Below, piece by piece: positions 48,482 through 57,867 of a stretch of 64,000 nucleotides of DNA (position 1 is its first letter; each line of letters opens with the position of its first letter). The stretch is from contig NZ_LR701604.1 in assembly GCF_902498805.1 (NCBI RefSeq), forward strand, positions 1-64,000. The letters are read 5' to 3'. The notes beneath the pieces were generated by a model that worked only from the letters and a program-made list of their open reading frames with translations, was not told the DNA's origin and made no database searches. Source of the stretch: Imperialibacter sp. EC-SDR9 (lineage in GTDB: Bacteria > Bacteroidota > Bacteroidia > Cytophagales > Cyclobacteriaceae). Position numbers and translations under genes: made by a program.

Positions 48482-49660
48482 GTGCGCAATTACTACGAAA
48501 TACTGGGCGTTCCCGAAGAGGCGGGACATTACGAGATCAAGGCGGCCTTCAAAAAGCTGGCCATGATGTACCATCCCGACAAGCACGCCGGAGATCCCAC
48601 CATGGAGGAGCGCTTCAAGGAGGTTAACATGGCCTACCAGGTACTCTCCGACCCTATTCAAAAGGCCAACTACGACTACCGGTTCAAATACAGCGTACCG
48701 ACTTACGAATACACCCCTCCCTCACAAACCTACGAAACGAGGCGACCCCCGTACGCCAGACCAGGCAAAAAGACCACCTATTCGTATGAGGAGCTCAAGC
48801 GCAACAACAAGGGCACCCTGTGGGCCTTCGGTTTGTCGCTGGCGCTGGCCACGGTCATCATGGCAGCCATGCAAGCTTACGCCTTCTACCAGAACCTCAA
48901 AATGGAAGCGCTGCTGGATGAAAGAAGAGGCATTTTTGATACGGCAGTAAAAGAAGCGGAGCTTGGTCATGTGGACGAATCGTTGAAAATCCTCTCTCCT
49001 TTTGTGACCTTCTATAGAACCGAAGAATATATCAAGGACTTCAAAGAGTCGCTACTATCCAAAGTGATTCACGACGGCGACGTATTTTTCGAAGCAAATG
49101 ACTACGGCTCTGCCCTCGAAAGCTACCTGATTGCTGAACCCTACCTGATTTACCAATCCTTTGACTTCAAGCTGAGGCTGGCCCAGTGCTACAAAGAAAC
49201 CAGCCAATTCAACGCAGCCATCGACACCTACACCAATCTGTTGCAGTCGGGGTTGCAAAAGCGACACATACTGAAGAGCATGGCCGAGATTTACCGGGAT
49301 AACCTATCGGATTATGAAGCGTCGCTCGACTACTATCACAAAGCAGCAGATGTCGTCATCAATAGTTACATCTCGTCTTTTGGCGAAGCCTACATCATTC
49401 TGATCCACAGTGGCAATGTGGGGCGGGAGGACCTCGATATATTCCTTGGAGAAGCAAGAGGCTACCTGCTGGTGGGCAATGTGGAGCAAAGCCTGCACGA
49501 AACCAAGTGGCTGGCCAATGTGTGGCCCAAGGCCCAGGAAATCTACCTGCTGCGGGCCGACTGCTACCAGGCTGTGGGTGATGAGAAGGTGGCTTGCCAG
49601 TACAAAAACCTCGCTGCCAGAATTGCCCCACTGCCGGAGGGCGTGGCCGCCTGCCGTTGA
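48482..49660 (+). CDS. DnaJ-domain membrane protein with TPR (392 aa)
   Basis: The start is GTG 48482. A complete J domain covers residues 1-67 ([20 protein letters not shown], the HPD at residues 36-38 in YHPDKHAGD, then [12 protein letters not shown]), so it should stimulate DnaK. A Pro/Tyr-rich linker (about 70-100) leads to one TM helix (about 115-137, [20 protein letters not shown]), then TPR-like helices (about 150-380; [20 protein letters not shown]). The J domain is cytoplasmic and the TPR side is periplasmic. It is not a canonical DnaJ or CbpA (no G/F region or Zn domain). A membrane-tethered co-chaperone recruiting DnaK is likely. Confidence 0.87.
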   Translation: MRNYYEILGVPEEAGHYEIKAAFKKLAMMYHPDKHAGDPTMEERFKEVNMAYQVLSDPIQKANYDYRFKYSVPTYEYTPPSQTYETRRPPYARPGKKTTYSYEELKRNNKGTLWAFGLSLALATVIMAAMQAYAFYQNLKMEALLDERRGIFDTAVKEAELGHVDESLKILSPFVTFYRTEEYIKDFKESLLSKVIHDGDVFFEANDYGSALESYLIAEPYLIYQSFDFKLRLAQCYKETSQFNAAIDTYTNLLQSGLQKRHILKSMAEIYRDNLSDYEASLDYYHKAADVVINSYISSFGEAYIILIHSGNVGREDLDIFLGEARGYLLVGNVEQSLHETKWLANVWPKAQEIYLLRADCYQAVGDEKVACQYKNLAARIAPLPEGVAACR

Positions 49661-49730
49661 GGTATTCTTTAGCTGTGTGATTTAAAACACTCGTTTTTGC
49701 ATTACTTTTAGGGCTGTAACTATACACAGC

Positions 49731-51338
49731 ATGAACCCCATTCTCTATACCCTTGCTTTTGTACTCACACCCTGCCTGCTCTTTGGCAGCGATCCCTACC
49801 CGTTGAACCCCGCCATCGATGTGCAACACTATGCCTTTAGACTGCAGCTGTCGGAAGAAACCAATCAGGTGAAGGGCAAAACGGTGATTGAGGTATTGCT
49901 GAAAAATGACATCGAAGCCTTTTCGCTGGACTTGCAGAACGAAACAGCGAATGGCGGCATGAAGGTGACGGAATTGAAAGTGGATAGAAGGGAAAGCACC
50001 TTTTCGCACAACAACAACCGCATCCGCATTAACACCAGCGGCAAAGCCGGTGAAACCATCAGAGTCACTGTTCAGTATGAGGGAATTCCGCAGGATGGGC
50101 TCATTATTGGCACCAACCTCTTTGGAGAAAAGACCTTCTTTGGCGACAACTGGCCCGACAGGGCTCATCAATGGTTGCCCACCGTGGATCATCCGTCGGA
50201 CAAGGCCACCTGCGAATTCATCATTGAGGCGCCTATCTACTACCAGGTGGTGGCCAATGGCAGGCTCAAAGAAGAGACTGTTCTTTCAAACGACACAAAA
50301 ATGACTCACTGGATCGAGTCAGTGGCTATTCCCACGAAAGTAATGGTGTTTGGTGCAGCTACCTTTGCCGTGGATCATGTGGGTTCAGTTGGTAGTATTC
50401 CTGTGTCATCGTGGGTATACCATCAAAACAAGAATGCCGGTTTCTACGACTATGCCCCGGCCAAAGAGATACTGGCCACGCTGCAGGACATCATTGGCCC
50501 CTACCCTTTTGAGAAGCTTGCCAATGTGCAGTCGAAAACGAAATTTGGCGGCATGGAAAACGCCGGCAATATTTTCTACTACGAAAAGTCGGTGTCGGGA
50601 GAACGCAGAATTGAAGGCCTGATCGCCCACGAGGTAGCCCACCAGTGGTTTGGCAACTCAGCCAGCGAAAAGGACTGGCACCATGTGTGGCTCAGCGAAG
50701 GGTTTGCTACCTACTTCACCCAGGTGTACATGGAAAAGACTTATGGTAAAGACAGCCTTCAAATTGGAATGAAAAGGATGCTTCCCAAAATTGATGAATA
50801 CCATGCCAAAAACCCTACTTCGGCGATTGTAGATACCACCATTATCGAGTTAAAAAAGCTTCTGAGCCCAAACACCTACCAAAAAGCCGGCTGGGTGCTG
50901 CATATGCTCAGGAAGCAGGTAGGCGACGAGGCGTTCTTTGACGGTGTGCGCACTTACTACGACACTTACAAATTCTCCAATGCACTCACGAGCGATTTTC
51001 AAGCCGTGATGGAACAAGCCAGCGGACAGCAGCTTAGCTGGTTCTTTGATCAGTGGATTTTCCAGCCATTGTTGCCCGAGCTTTCGCTGAGCTGGAAGTA
51101 CTGTAAAAAGCTGCACAAATTGTCGGTTGAAGTGAAAAGCCCCGGACTAAGTAAGTTGGTCAGGCTCCCACTGGAGGTGGGAATCAAAGGTGCCGATGGA
51201 ACTATCAGCACAATCAAAACAATAGACGTGTTTGGGGAAAGCACATCAGTCGAATGGGACATCGCTGAAATGCCCACCGGTGTCGTCGCAGACCCGAACG
51301 TATGGCTGCTGGCCAAAGTGAAGGTAGTTGGGAAATGA
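49731..51338 (+). CDS. M1-family metallopeptidase (aminopeptidase N type), short form (535 aa)
   Basis: A signal peptide (MNPILYTLAFVLTPCLLFG) and the M1 N-terminal domain (about 25-200) are followed by the peptide-binding motif GGMENAG and the zinc motif HEVAH at residues 300-304, with the third ligand Glu323 (LSEGFAT), an exact HEXXH-X18-E spacing. At 535 aa it lacks the large C-terminal helical domain of full-length PepN. A C-terminal beta domain is present. It is exported and probably trims peptides in the periplasm. It overlaps the GNAT gene by 4 bp. Confidence 0.9.
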   Translation: MNPILYTLAFVLTPCLLFGSDPYPLNPAIDVQHYAFRLQLSEETNQVKGKTVIEVLLKNDIEAFSLDLQNETANGGMKVTELKVDRRESTFSHNNNRIRINTSGKAGETIRVTVQYEGIPQDGLIIGTNLFGEKTFFGDNWPDRAHQWLPTVDHPSDKATCEFIIEAPIYYQVVANGRLKEETVLSNDTKMTHWIESVAIPTKVMVFGAATFAVDHVGSVGSIPVSSWVYHQNKNAGFYDYAPAKEILATLQDIIGPYPFEKLANVQSKTKFGGMENAGNIFYYEKSVSGERRIEGLIAHEVAHQWFGNSASEKDWHHVWLSEGFATYFTQVYMEKTYGKDSLQIGMKRMLPKIDEYHAKNPTSAIVDTTIIELKKLLSPNTYQKAGWVLHMLRKQVGDEAFFDGVRTYYDTYKFSNALTSDFQAVMEQASGQQLSWFFDQWIFQPLLPELSLSWKYCKKLHKLSVEVKSPGLSKLVRLPLEVGIKGADGTISTIKTIDVFGESTSVEWDIAEMPTGVVADPNVWLLAKVKVVGK

Positions 51339-51796
51339 AAATCAGAAAGGGTACCATCGAGGAAGTGGCTGAAGCCTCGCTTCACATTCCTGAACTCCAC
51401 GATCCCTACAAAACGGCCGTGTACCACCAGCGCCTGGGCAACACCCCTCACCTGATTCTGGTAGCGGAAGCAGACGGCAAAGTGGCAGGTTTCAAAGTCG
51501 GCTACGACAGATACAAAGACGGAAGCTTCTATTCCTGGATGGGCGGGCTGCTTCCGGCCTACCGAAGCCAGGGCATTTACCAGGAACTAACCGCCACAAT
51601 GGAGCAGTGGGCTTCAGAAAACGGCTATACCCACATGCTTCTCAAAACAAGAAACAAGCTCAAACCTATGATTCGGTTTTGTCTGTCGCAGGGCTACTAT
51701 GTAAGTGGCTTTTCGGAACACCCGGATCCTATGGAGTCAAGGATTTATTTTAGGAAGGAACTTCAAGTGAAGTCACAAAACGCAAACGCCAAATAA
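51335..51796 (+). CDS. GNAT-family acetyltransferase (153 aa)
   Basis: ATG 51335 overlaps the peptidase stop (ATGA). GNAT motifs: KIRKGTIEEVAEASLHIPEL at the N-terminus, LVAEADGKVAGFKVGYD, and the acetyl-CoA loop LPAYRSQGIYQELTATMEQW (R/QxxGxG-type with Ser-Gln-Gly). The end of the gene (QVKSQNANAK) lies inside a long inverted repeat (51791-51878, and possibly its outer arms), so the original C-terminus may have been replaced. Substrate unknown. Confidence 0.83.
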   Translation: MKIRKGTIEEVAEASLHIPELHDPYKTAVYHQRLGNTPHLILVAEADGKVAGFKVGYDRYKDGSFYSWMGGLLPAYRSQGIYQELTATMEQWASENGYTHMLLKTRNKLKPMIRFCLSQGYYVSGFSEHPDPMESRIYFRKELQVKSQNANAK

Positions 51797-51878
51797 CAAA
51801 TAAGCACCAATGCCGAAACTCAAAATCTCAAACTACCCGTCTTTCTGTTTTGATTTTGGTGCTTCGAATTTGTTATTT
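51791..51878. repeat. Long inverted repeat overlapping the GNAT stop
   Basis: AAATAACAAATAAGCACCAA (51791-51810) is the inverse of TTGGTGCTT-CGA-ATTTGTTATTT (51856-51878), differing by a 3-base insertion. AAAATC/GATTTT extend the stem inward, and CACAAAACGCAAAC/GTTTTGCTTTTTGTC outward. It would fold into a long hairpin RNA and resembles A/T-rich interspersed hairpins of Bacteroidota. Confidence 0.65.
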
Positions 51879-51983
51879 ATTTAGGTTTTGCTTTTTGTCT
51901 TTTGGAATTTCCAGATGACTATTTGTCAAAGCAATTAAACTAGTTTACATAAATTAGTCTCCGTTACAATAAACTGACACACC

Positions 51984-52397
51984 ATGGCTGGCTACTCAGG
52001 CACTCCTCTCGCTAAAAAACTGGGCATCAAAGAAGGAAGCAAAATGCTTCTCGTCAACCGTCCGTCACATTACTTCGAATTATTTGAGGACTTTCCAAAC
52101 GATGTGCTGGTCCATGAATCGCAAAGTGTTGACTTGTATGACATCATTCACTTTTTCACCACCAGCAAAGACGACCTCCACACACAACTGCCGAAGCTAA
52201 AGGACAAAATAGAGCAAAATGGCATGATTTGGGTCTCCTGGCCCAAGGGGAAGTCCAAAATACCGAAGGATCTTATCGAAAACGACATCCGCAACCTCAT
52301 GCTTACCATCGACATGGTGGACGTGAAGGTCTGTGCCGTTGATAATGACTGGTCGGGCCTCAAAGGCGTTATTCGGGTAGAAAAGAGGAAGGTTTGA
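51984..52397 (+). CDS. DUF3052 family protein (137 aa)
   Basis: MAGYSGTPLAKKLGIKEGSK is the characteristic opening of DUF3052 proteins; the middle YDIIHFFTTSKDDLHTQL and the WVSWPKGKSKIPKDL block complete the single domain. There is no signal or TM segment. The function of the family is unknown. The gene stands alone, with AT-rich DNA upstream. Confidence 0.88.
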   Translation: MAGYSGTPLAKKLGIKEGSKMLLVNRPSHYFELFEDFPNDVLVHESQSVDLYDIIHFFTTSKDDLHTQLPKLKDKIEQNGMIWVSWPKGKSKIPKDLIENDIRNLMLTIDMVDVKVCAVDNDWSGLKGVIRVEKRKV

Positions 52398-52547
52398 CGT
52401 TTTTTCACCATAATAAATGTTGAGCAACAAAAAGTATTTAGCTTAATTGCGCCCTTCTTTTGCTTGCAACTTTCTAAAACAACATGGCTTTCATTAAATG
52501 ATCCGCAATCTGGTGACAGGAATGGAGCCCAAACACAAAAACTCTCA

Positions 52548-54386
52548 ATGAAAAAGTTGACTCTTTTCTTAGGTGTGCTTCTCACCTGGAGCTCCCTTTC
52601 TGCTCAAACTACTGGCTACAAAGCATTTCTCGACCTCAATGTCGTGAAGAACGACAAGGTGAAAGTGATTATTGAACTACCTGCTGTTTCTGCATCCGAA
52701 ATTGAATACCAAATGCCGAAAATAGTGCCCGGCACGTACAGCATATACGACTTTGGCAGGTTCCTTTCCGACTTCAAAGCCTTTGACATCAATGGCAACG
52801 AGCTTGCGGTTGACTCGCTGGATCAGAACCGGTGGCTGATTAAAAATGCCTCTTCTCTCGCTAAAGTGGAGTATTGGGTAGAAGACTCTTACGACACCGA
52901 GCAGGGCAACACAGTATTTGAGCCGGCTGGCACCAACATTGAAGAAGGCAAAAACTTCGTTATCAACACTTTCGGGTTCTTTGGCTATCTCAAGGGAATG
53001 AAGGAAGTGAAGTACGAAGTAAATATTTCGTATCCCGAAGGATTCTATGGTGCCACGTCGCTTCAGGCGACCAAGTCCGAAAACAATACTGACACCTACA
53101 TCGCCGACAACTACTTCAACCTGGCCGACGCACCGATGATGTATTCGGTGCCGGACACCACGACCATCAATGTGGGGGGCGCCGAAATTCTCTTTTCTGT
53201 TTATTCACCCAACGGCCTGCTTACTGCTGAGTTTGTAAAAGACAATGTGAACCAGATACTGGAAGCTCAGAAAAACTATTTGGGGGGAACATTGCCCATT
53301 AAGAAGTACGCTTACATTATCTATCTTTTTGCAGGGCCATCACAATCCGGTGCCCTGGGCGCACTAGAGCATTCGTATTCCTCTATGTACAGCCTGCCAG
53401 AAGTGAACCCCAAGTACCTTACTCAGCTGATCAAAGATGTATCGGCCCATGAGTTCTTCCATATCATTACGCCACTTAGCATCCATTCTGAAGAAATAGG
53501 AAATTTCAATTTTATTGACCCAAAAATGTCGAAGCACCTTTGGATGTACGAAGGCGTAACTGAGTACTTCGCCGGACACGTGCAATTGGCCGAAGGGCTT
53601 TTTGGCATCGACGAATACCTCTCCAAGATTGAAGAGAAGGTGGTTAACGCCGCTGGCTATAACGACACAGTGCCCTTCACTGTTATGAGCAAGCTTTGCC
53701 TCGACCAATACAAAGATCAGTATGGCAACGTATACGAAAAAGGCGCACTGATAGGGCTTTGTCTGGACATCAGGTTGCGGGAGCTTTCCGGCGGCAAGTA
53801 CAGCGTCAACCAACTCCTAAAAGACCTGTCAAATGAATACGGCAAAGACAAGTCTTTCAAAGACGATGAGCTGTTCGATAAAATCACTGAGCTTACGTAC
53901 CCGGAAATCAGGGAGTTTTTCAGCACCTATGTGGAAGGGAACAAGCCTTTGCCCCTGAAAGAATACCTGGCCAAGATTGGCGTCAGCTTTACTCCTGCCC
54001 AGGCAAAAATGGAACCTTCAATGGGAAATATTTCTTTCGGCCTCGATCAGGAGAGCGGTCATTTGGTGGTAGCAAAGGCGGACAATCTGAACTCATTTGG
54101 AGAAGACATGGGCTACAAGGAGGGCGATCACCTGCTGGAGTTTGATGGCATAGCCCTTACGGTACAAAACTTTCAGGAGGCGGTAATGGCCTACAAGGAA
54201 AGCCGCAAAGAGGGCGACAAGATCACGGCACTAGTACAGCGGGAAGTGAAACCTGGCAAAATCAAGAATGTGAAGCTGAAAGCGAAGGCTATCATGGTGA
54301 AAACACAATCGCCTCCATCCATTGAAATGATGGAAAACCCTACTCAGCAGCAGCTGGACTTGCTGTATAGCTGGATGAGTAAGTAG
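52548..54386 (+). CDS. M61-family (glycyl aminopeptidase-like) peptidase with PDZ domain (612 aa)
   Basis: The start is ATG 52548 (signal MKKLTLFLGVLLTWSSLSAQ). The M61 N-terminal domain (about 25-180) has the family motif EIEYQMPKIVPGTYSIYDFG. Zinc motif HEFFH is at residues 301-305 with the downstream MYEGVTEYF Glu as third ligand. A PDZ domain follows near 515-600 (YKEGDHLLEFDGIALTVQNF). It is a periplasmic metallopeptidase for peptides with N-terminal Gly or Ala in studied relatives. A terminator follows. Confidence 0.9.
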   Translation: MKKLTLFLGVLLTWSSLSAQTTGYKAFLDLNVVKNDKVKVIIELPAVSASEIEYQMPKIVPGTYSIYDFGRFLSDFKAFDINGNELAVDSLDQNRWLIKNASSLAKVEYWVEDSYDTEQGNTVFEPAGTNIEEGKNFVINTFGFFGYLKGMKEVKYEVNISYPEGFYGATSLQATKSENNTDTYIADNYFNLADAPMMYSVPDTTTINVGGAEILFSVYSPNGLLTAEFVKDNVNQILEAQKNYLGGTLPIKKYAYIIYLFAGPSQSGALGALEHSYSSMYSLPEVNPKYLTQLIKDVSAHEFFHIITPLSIHSEEIGNFNFIDPKMSKHLWMYEGVTEYFAGHVQLAEGLFGIDEYLSKIEEKVVNAAGYNDTVPFTVMSKLCLDQYKDQYGNVYEKGALIGLCLDIRLRELSGGKYSVNQLLKDLSNEYGKDKSFKDDELFDKITELTYPEIREFFSTYVEGNKPLPLKEYLAKIGVSFTPAQAKMEPSMGNISFGLDQESGHLVVAKADNLNSFGEDMGYKEGDHLLEFDGIALTVQNFQEAVMAYKESRKEGDKITALVQREVKPGKIKNVKLKAKAIMVKTQSPPSIEMMENPTQQQLDLLYSWMSK

Positions 54387-54412
54387 GCTCACACCATACC
54401 GCTACATTATTG

Positions 54413-54447
54413 AAGCCGCTGTGACAGATCATAGCGGCTTTATTTTT
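54413..54447 (+). terminator. Rho-independent terminator of the M61 gene
   Basis: AAGCCGCT (54413-54420) pairs with AGCGGCTT (54433-54440), followed by TATTTTT. It lies 27 bp after the stop codon. Confidence 0.8.
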
Positions 54448-54503
54448 GTCATTTAGAAGTTCCCTTGCTATTTTGAGGGTTCATTTTTTAATCAAGCTGC
54501 CTA

Positions 54504-56087
54504 ATGTTGAAGCTGCCCGGGCTACTAATATTTTTCATCTTTATTATTGGCGACGCAGCTGCATCTGGCAACAATGTCGACAGCCTTAAAGTGGTTTTGT
54601 TAAAGACCACCGATGGCAAGGCACGAATTGACCTCTTCACAGAGATTGCCAACCAATTCAGAAACAAAGACGGTGACTCAATGAGGTGGTATGCCGAGCA
54701 GGCGCTGTTACTCACCAATGAAAAAACTTCGCCTATTGCCATCGTGAAAGTGCTGAATCTTATAGGCATTTACCATTTTCAAACAGCCGCCTACGACTCT
54801 GCCATCTATTATTTTGAGCGAGGCATACCCAACGCACAGCTGGCAGGCGACACGGCACAGCTGGCCAGTTTCCTCAACAATATTGGACTTTGCTTCACTT
54901 ATAAATCGGCCTACGACAAAGCCATCGACTACCATCTACAGGCGTTAGCCATAAGGGAGGCCGCAAATGACCCCAAAGTGAGCTCCTCTTACAACAACCT
55001 GGGCATTACCTACGATCGCATGAACGACCTGGAAAATGCCGAAAAATACCAACTAAAGGCGTTGGCGCTTAAAAGGCAGGAAGGTCAGCGGCTTCCCCTC
55101 GCCAATAGCCTGCTGAACCTGGGCATCATCAAAAGGAAACAAGAACAATACAAAGAAGCCATTGTCTACTACGAAGAGTCGCTCGTTATTGCCAGGGAGT
55201 TCGACGACAAGAAAAAAATAGCCAACGCTCTGAACAATATCGGCTCGGCCTATGTATCGTTAAAAGACTTCCGAAAAGCGGCAACATACTTTGAGCAGTC
55301 TATCGCACTCAAAAGAGAAATCGGCGATTTACAGGGGCTGGCCAGGTCTCTCGGCGAGTTGGCAGAAATAAGGGCCTTTTATGGAGATTTTGCCAGAGGA
55401 AGAGCTCTTTTACTGGAAGCAGAGGCCATTGTAGCCAATCTCGGCTCCAAAGAAATAGAGCATCTCACCTATGCTAACAGGGCCGACATTGAAGAGATGG
55501 CTGGGAACTACAAATCAGCCCTGGAGTTTGAAAGAAAAGCGTCAGACGTGTGGCGTGAAATGGTAAGTGAAGAGAAAAACGAGAAGATCGCCGAACTGGA
55601 AGTCGCATTCAACACCGCCCAAAAAGAAGCGAAAATTGATAAGCTATCGCTATTAAATAAAATAAATGAAGCGGAAGCAGCCAATGAAAGAGCATGGTTT
55701 ATAGCCTCTGTGGTTAGTCTGTCAATGCTTGTGATTGGTCTCATGATCTTTGCCGTTATGCAAGGGAAACGCCGAAAGGTGGAAATGACGTTGCAAGAAC
55801 ACCAATTTGATGCCTTGCAAAAGCGTTATGTAGACCTGCTGGAAGGCCCTATGGCCACAGAACTTGCTGTAGATTTTGCCTCGATCAATGATAAACTTGT
55901 AGACCCGCTGACTGAGCGGGAGTTCGAAGCATTTACACTTAGCCTGGCGGGCAAAACAAACCAGGAGATTGGTAACAACCTGTTCATATCGATTAATACC
56001 GTTAAGTTCCATTTAAGAAATGTCTATGTTAAATTAGGCGTAAGTAACCGAAAAGAGGCAGTCGAGTATGTGGTTTCCAGTTCGTGA
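54504..56087 (+). CDS. Membrane-bound TPR-LuxR transcriptional regulator, copy 1 (527 aa)
   Basis: A signal sequence (MLKLPGLLIFFIFIIGDAAA) is followed by six or so TPRs (about residues 60-320; NNLGITYDRMNDLENAEKYQ), a coiled coil (about 350-395), one TM helix (about 397-420) and a cytoplasmic LuxR/GerE HTH at the end (LTEREFEAFTLSLAGKTNQE, SINTVKFHLRNVYVKLGVSN). A periplasmic sensor is thus fused to a DNA-binding domain across the inner membrane. The next gene has the same plan and overlaps by 20 bp. Promoter recognition is presumably at the double palindrome 57771-57804. The signal is unknown. Confidence 0.87.
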   Translation: MLKLPGLLIFFIFIIGDAAASGNNVDSLKVVLLKTTDGKARIDLFTEIANQFRNKDGDSMRWYAEQALLLTNEKTSPIAIVKVLNLIGIYHFQTAAYDSAIYYFERGIPNAQLAGDTAQLASFLNNIGLCFTYKSAYDKAIDYHLQALAIREAANDPKVSSSYNNLGITYDRMNDLENAEKYQLKALALKRQEGQRLPLANSLLNLGIIKRKQEQYKEAIVYYEESLVIAREFDDKKKIANALNNIGSAYVSLKDFRKAATYFEQSIALKREIGDLQGLARSLGELAEIRAFYGDFARGRALLLEAEAIVANLGSKEIEHLTYANRADIEEMAGNYKSALEFERKASDVWREMVSEEKNEKIAELEVAFNTAQKEAKIDKLSLLNKINEAEAANERAWFIASVVSLSMLVIGLMIFAVMQGKRRKVEMTLQEHQFDALQKRYVDLLEGPMATELAVDFASINDKLVDPLTEREFEAFTLSLAGKTNQEIGNNLFISINTVKFHLRNVYVKLGVSNRKEAVEYVVSSS

Positions 56088-57732
56088 GAAAGGTATATCT
56101 CTATTAGTAGTTATTCTTTTAATCAGTATTCACTGTTTGGCACAAGGCATTACTGTCGACCGCCTGAAAGACATGGTCAAGGCAGAGGAGTATGAGCGGG
56201 TGGTGGCCGTCGCAAGTCAGTTGCTCGGAAACTCAAAAGACCCACTTGAAAAAGCCAGGCTCTACCAGCTAAAAGCTGATGCTTTGTACTACATTAACAA
56301 CCTTCCTGAGTCGCTTGAAAATTACCTTTTTGCCCTTGAAGCTGCGTCAAAGTCGGAAGTAAGCGACCTCCTGCTAATGCTCGAATGCAACTCCCATGTT
56401 GGCTTTTGCTACCGGGAGCTGGGCATCTACTCCAAAGCGCTCGACTACTATTTCAAGGCACTGGACTACGCAATTGCATTACAAGATTCGACAGAGCTGG
56501 CCACTGCCTATTACAACGTGGGCTCTGGCTATCAGTCACTTGGCGACTTTGCCAACGCCATTGACTACACCAATAAAGCCTACGAAATCGACCGGGTCAA
56601 AAGAGACACCTCGGCCATTGCATTTGATTTAAAGCAAATGGGTGTGCTTAGTGAGGAAAATGGCAACTACAAAAGAGCTATTGCTCATTACAAGGAATCC
56701 ATACTGATGCACATGAAAGGTGGTGGCAATGCCAACTCAGTTGCCGAGCGAATGAACAGTATTGGGTTAGCATATCAGCAACTAGGCATGATGGACAGTG
56801 CGCTGTACTATGTACAACAATCGCTTCAGGCCCACCAGGCACTCAACGACAGCATCAACATAGCGGAACGTTGGGTGAACATAGGCTCCATCTACAACCA
56901 GCAAAAAAGATACCGTGAGGCCAGAGGGTTGGCGGAACTGGCCATGCACTATTACGAAGGGCTGGAACAAAGTGAGCACCTGTCTTCGGCGAGACTAACA
57001 CTGGCGGAAAACTTTATGCTGACCGGCCAGTTTGCACGAGCCGAAGCCCTGCTGACGGAGAACCTTAACTTTAGTAAAAAGAACCAACTCCTCACTCAGT
57101 TGAAGGACAGTTATGGCTTGCTCGCTGAGGTAAAGGAATACAAAGGTCAGTATATGGAAGCTCTTGATGCATTCAAACAATACAAGCTACTGGAAGACTC
57201 CACCCTCACACTTTTTAACAGAAATGCCATTTCCGAACTCAATATCAAATATGCAGTGGATGTGAAGGAGCAAGAAAACACTATCCTCCGGCTTGAAAAT
57301 GAGGTACAGCAAAGCGAGATAGCCGGCCAGGATGTTCGTGAAAGGTGGCTCCTGTTTTCACTCGCTATCGTCGTTATTTCACTCGTGTCGATTACGCTGG
57401 CTTTGATGTCGAGGTATAAAGCCAAGCGGCTACAGTTGGAAGCCGAGGTAAATGAAATGCGCACAAAGATAAAGGTAGTACTTAATCAGGACACCCAGGC
57501 GCTGAACATGGAGCTTGACGACATTAATCAACGCCTCTCTCAACCACTTTCGGAGCGTGAGTTTGAAATACTCACCCATGCCCTGAGCAATCTCAATAAC
57601 TCCGAAATTGCCGAGAAGGTATTCGTTTCAGTGAACACTGTGAAGTATCATTTGAAGAATATCTACGAAAAATTAGGCGTTACCAACCGCAAGGAAGCGC
57701 TACAGTTTGCATTAAGCACTCCAAAAGAATAA
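56068..57732 (+). CDS. Membrane-bound TPR-LuxR transcriptional regulator, copy 2 (554 aa)
   Basis: Same architecture as the upstream gene: signal peptide (REKGISLLVVILLISIHCLAQ), TPR array (about 40-360; YYNVGSGYQSLGDFANAIDY), coiled coil (about 390-420), TM helix (about 426-448) and LuxR HTH (LSEREFEILTHALSNLNNSE, SVNTVKYHLKNIYEKLGVTN). The 20-bp overlap with copy 1 implies coupled translation and perhaps heterodimer formation. The ATG 56068 gives a good signal peptide. The control region immediately after it leads to a giant surface protein, its most likely target. Confidence 0.87.
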   Translation: MWFPVREKGISLLVVILLISIHCLAQGITVDRLKDMVKAEEYERVVAVASQLLGNSKDPLEKARLYQLKADALYYINNLPESLENYLFALEAASKSEVSDLLLMLECNSHVGFCYRELGIYSKALDYYFKALDYAIALQDSTELATAYYNVGSGYQSLGDFANAIDYTNKAYEIDRVKRDTSAIAFDLKQMGVLSEENGNYKRAIAHYKESILMHMKGGGNANSVAERMNSIGLAYQQLGMMDSALYYVQQSLQAHQALNDSINIAERWVNIGSIYNQQKRYREARGLAELAMHYYEGLEQSEHLSSARLTLAENFMLTGQFARAEALLTENLNFSKKNQLLTQLKDSYGLLAEVKEYKGQYMEALDAFKQYKLLEDSTLTLFNRNAISELNIKYAVDVKEQENTILRLENEVQQSEIAGQDVRERWLLFSLAIVVISLVSITLALMSRYKAKRLQLEAEVNEMRTKIKVVLNQDTQALNMELDDINQRLSQPLSEREFEILTHALSNLNNSEIAEKVFVSVNTVKYHLKNIYEKLGVTNRKEALQFALSTPKE

Positions 57733-57770
57733 AATTCAATTCCTTAATTATCAGATAGTTAAAAAAACTA

Positions 57771-57804
57771 CCCACCCGGGTAGGTAGGAAACTACCCGGG
57801 TGGG
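57771..57804. promoter_or_regulatory. Double ACCCGGGT palindrome, probable operator
   Basis: CCCACCCGGGTAG (57771-57783) and CTACCCGGGTGGG (57792-57804) are perfect inverse complements separated by 8 bp. Each holds the self-palindrome ACCCGGGT (57774-57781 and 57794-57801), exactly 20 bp apart, i.e. on the same DNA face. The region has no T run after it, which argues against a terminator. It lies 64 bp before the giant gene's ATG and 39 bp after the second TPR-LuxR stop. Confidence 0.65.
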
Positions 57805-57867
57805 ATAGGCTCATTCTTTTGTATTGACAGCAACTTCACTGGCATAAATCGCTAAAACCTTTATGCC

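Noticed and set aside
57771-57804. The 13-bp inverted repeat as a rho-independent terminator of the TPR-LuxR pair.
   Set aside because: No T run follows (GATAGGCTCATTC). The two internal palindromes 20 bp apart fit an operator better, although a dual role cannot be excluded.
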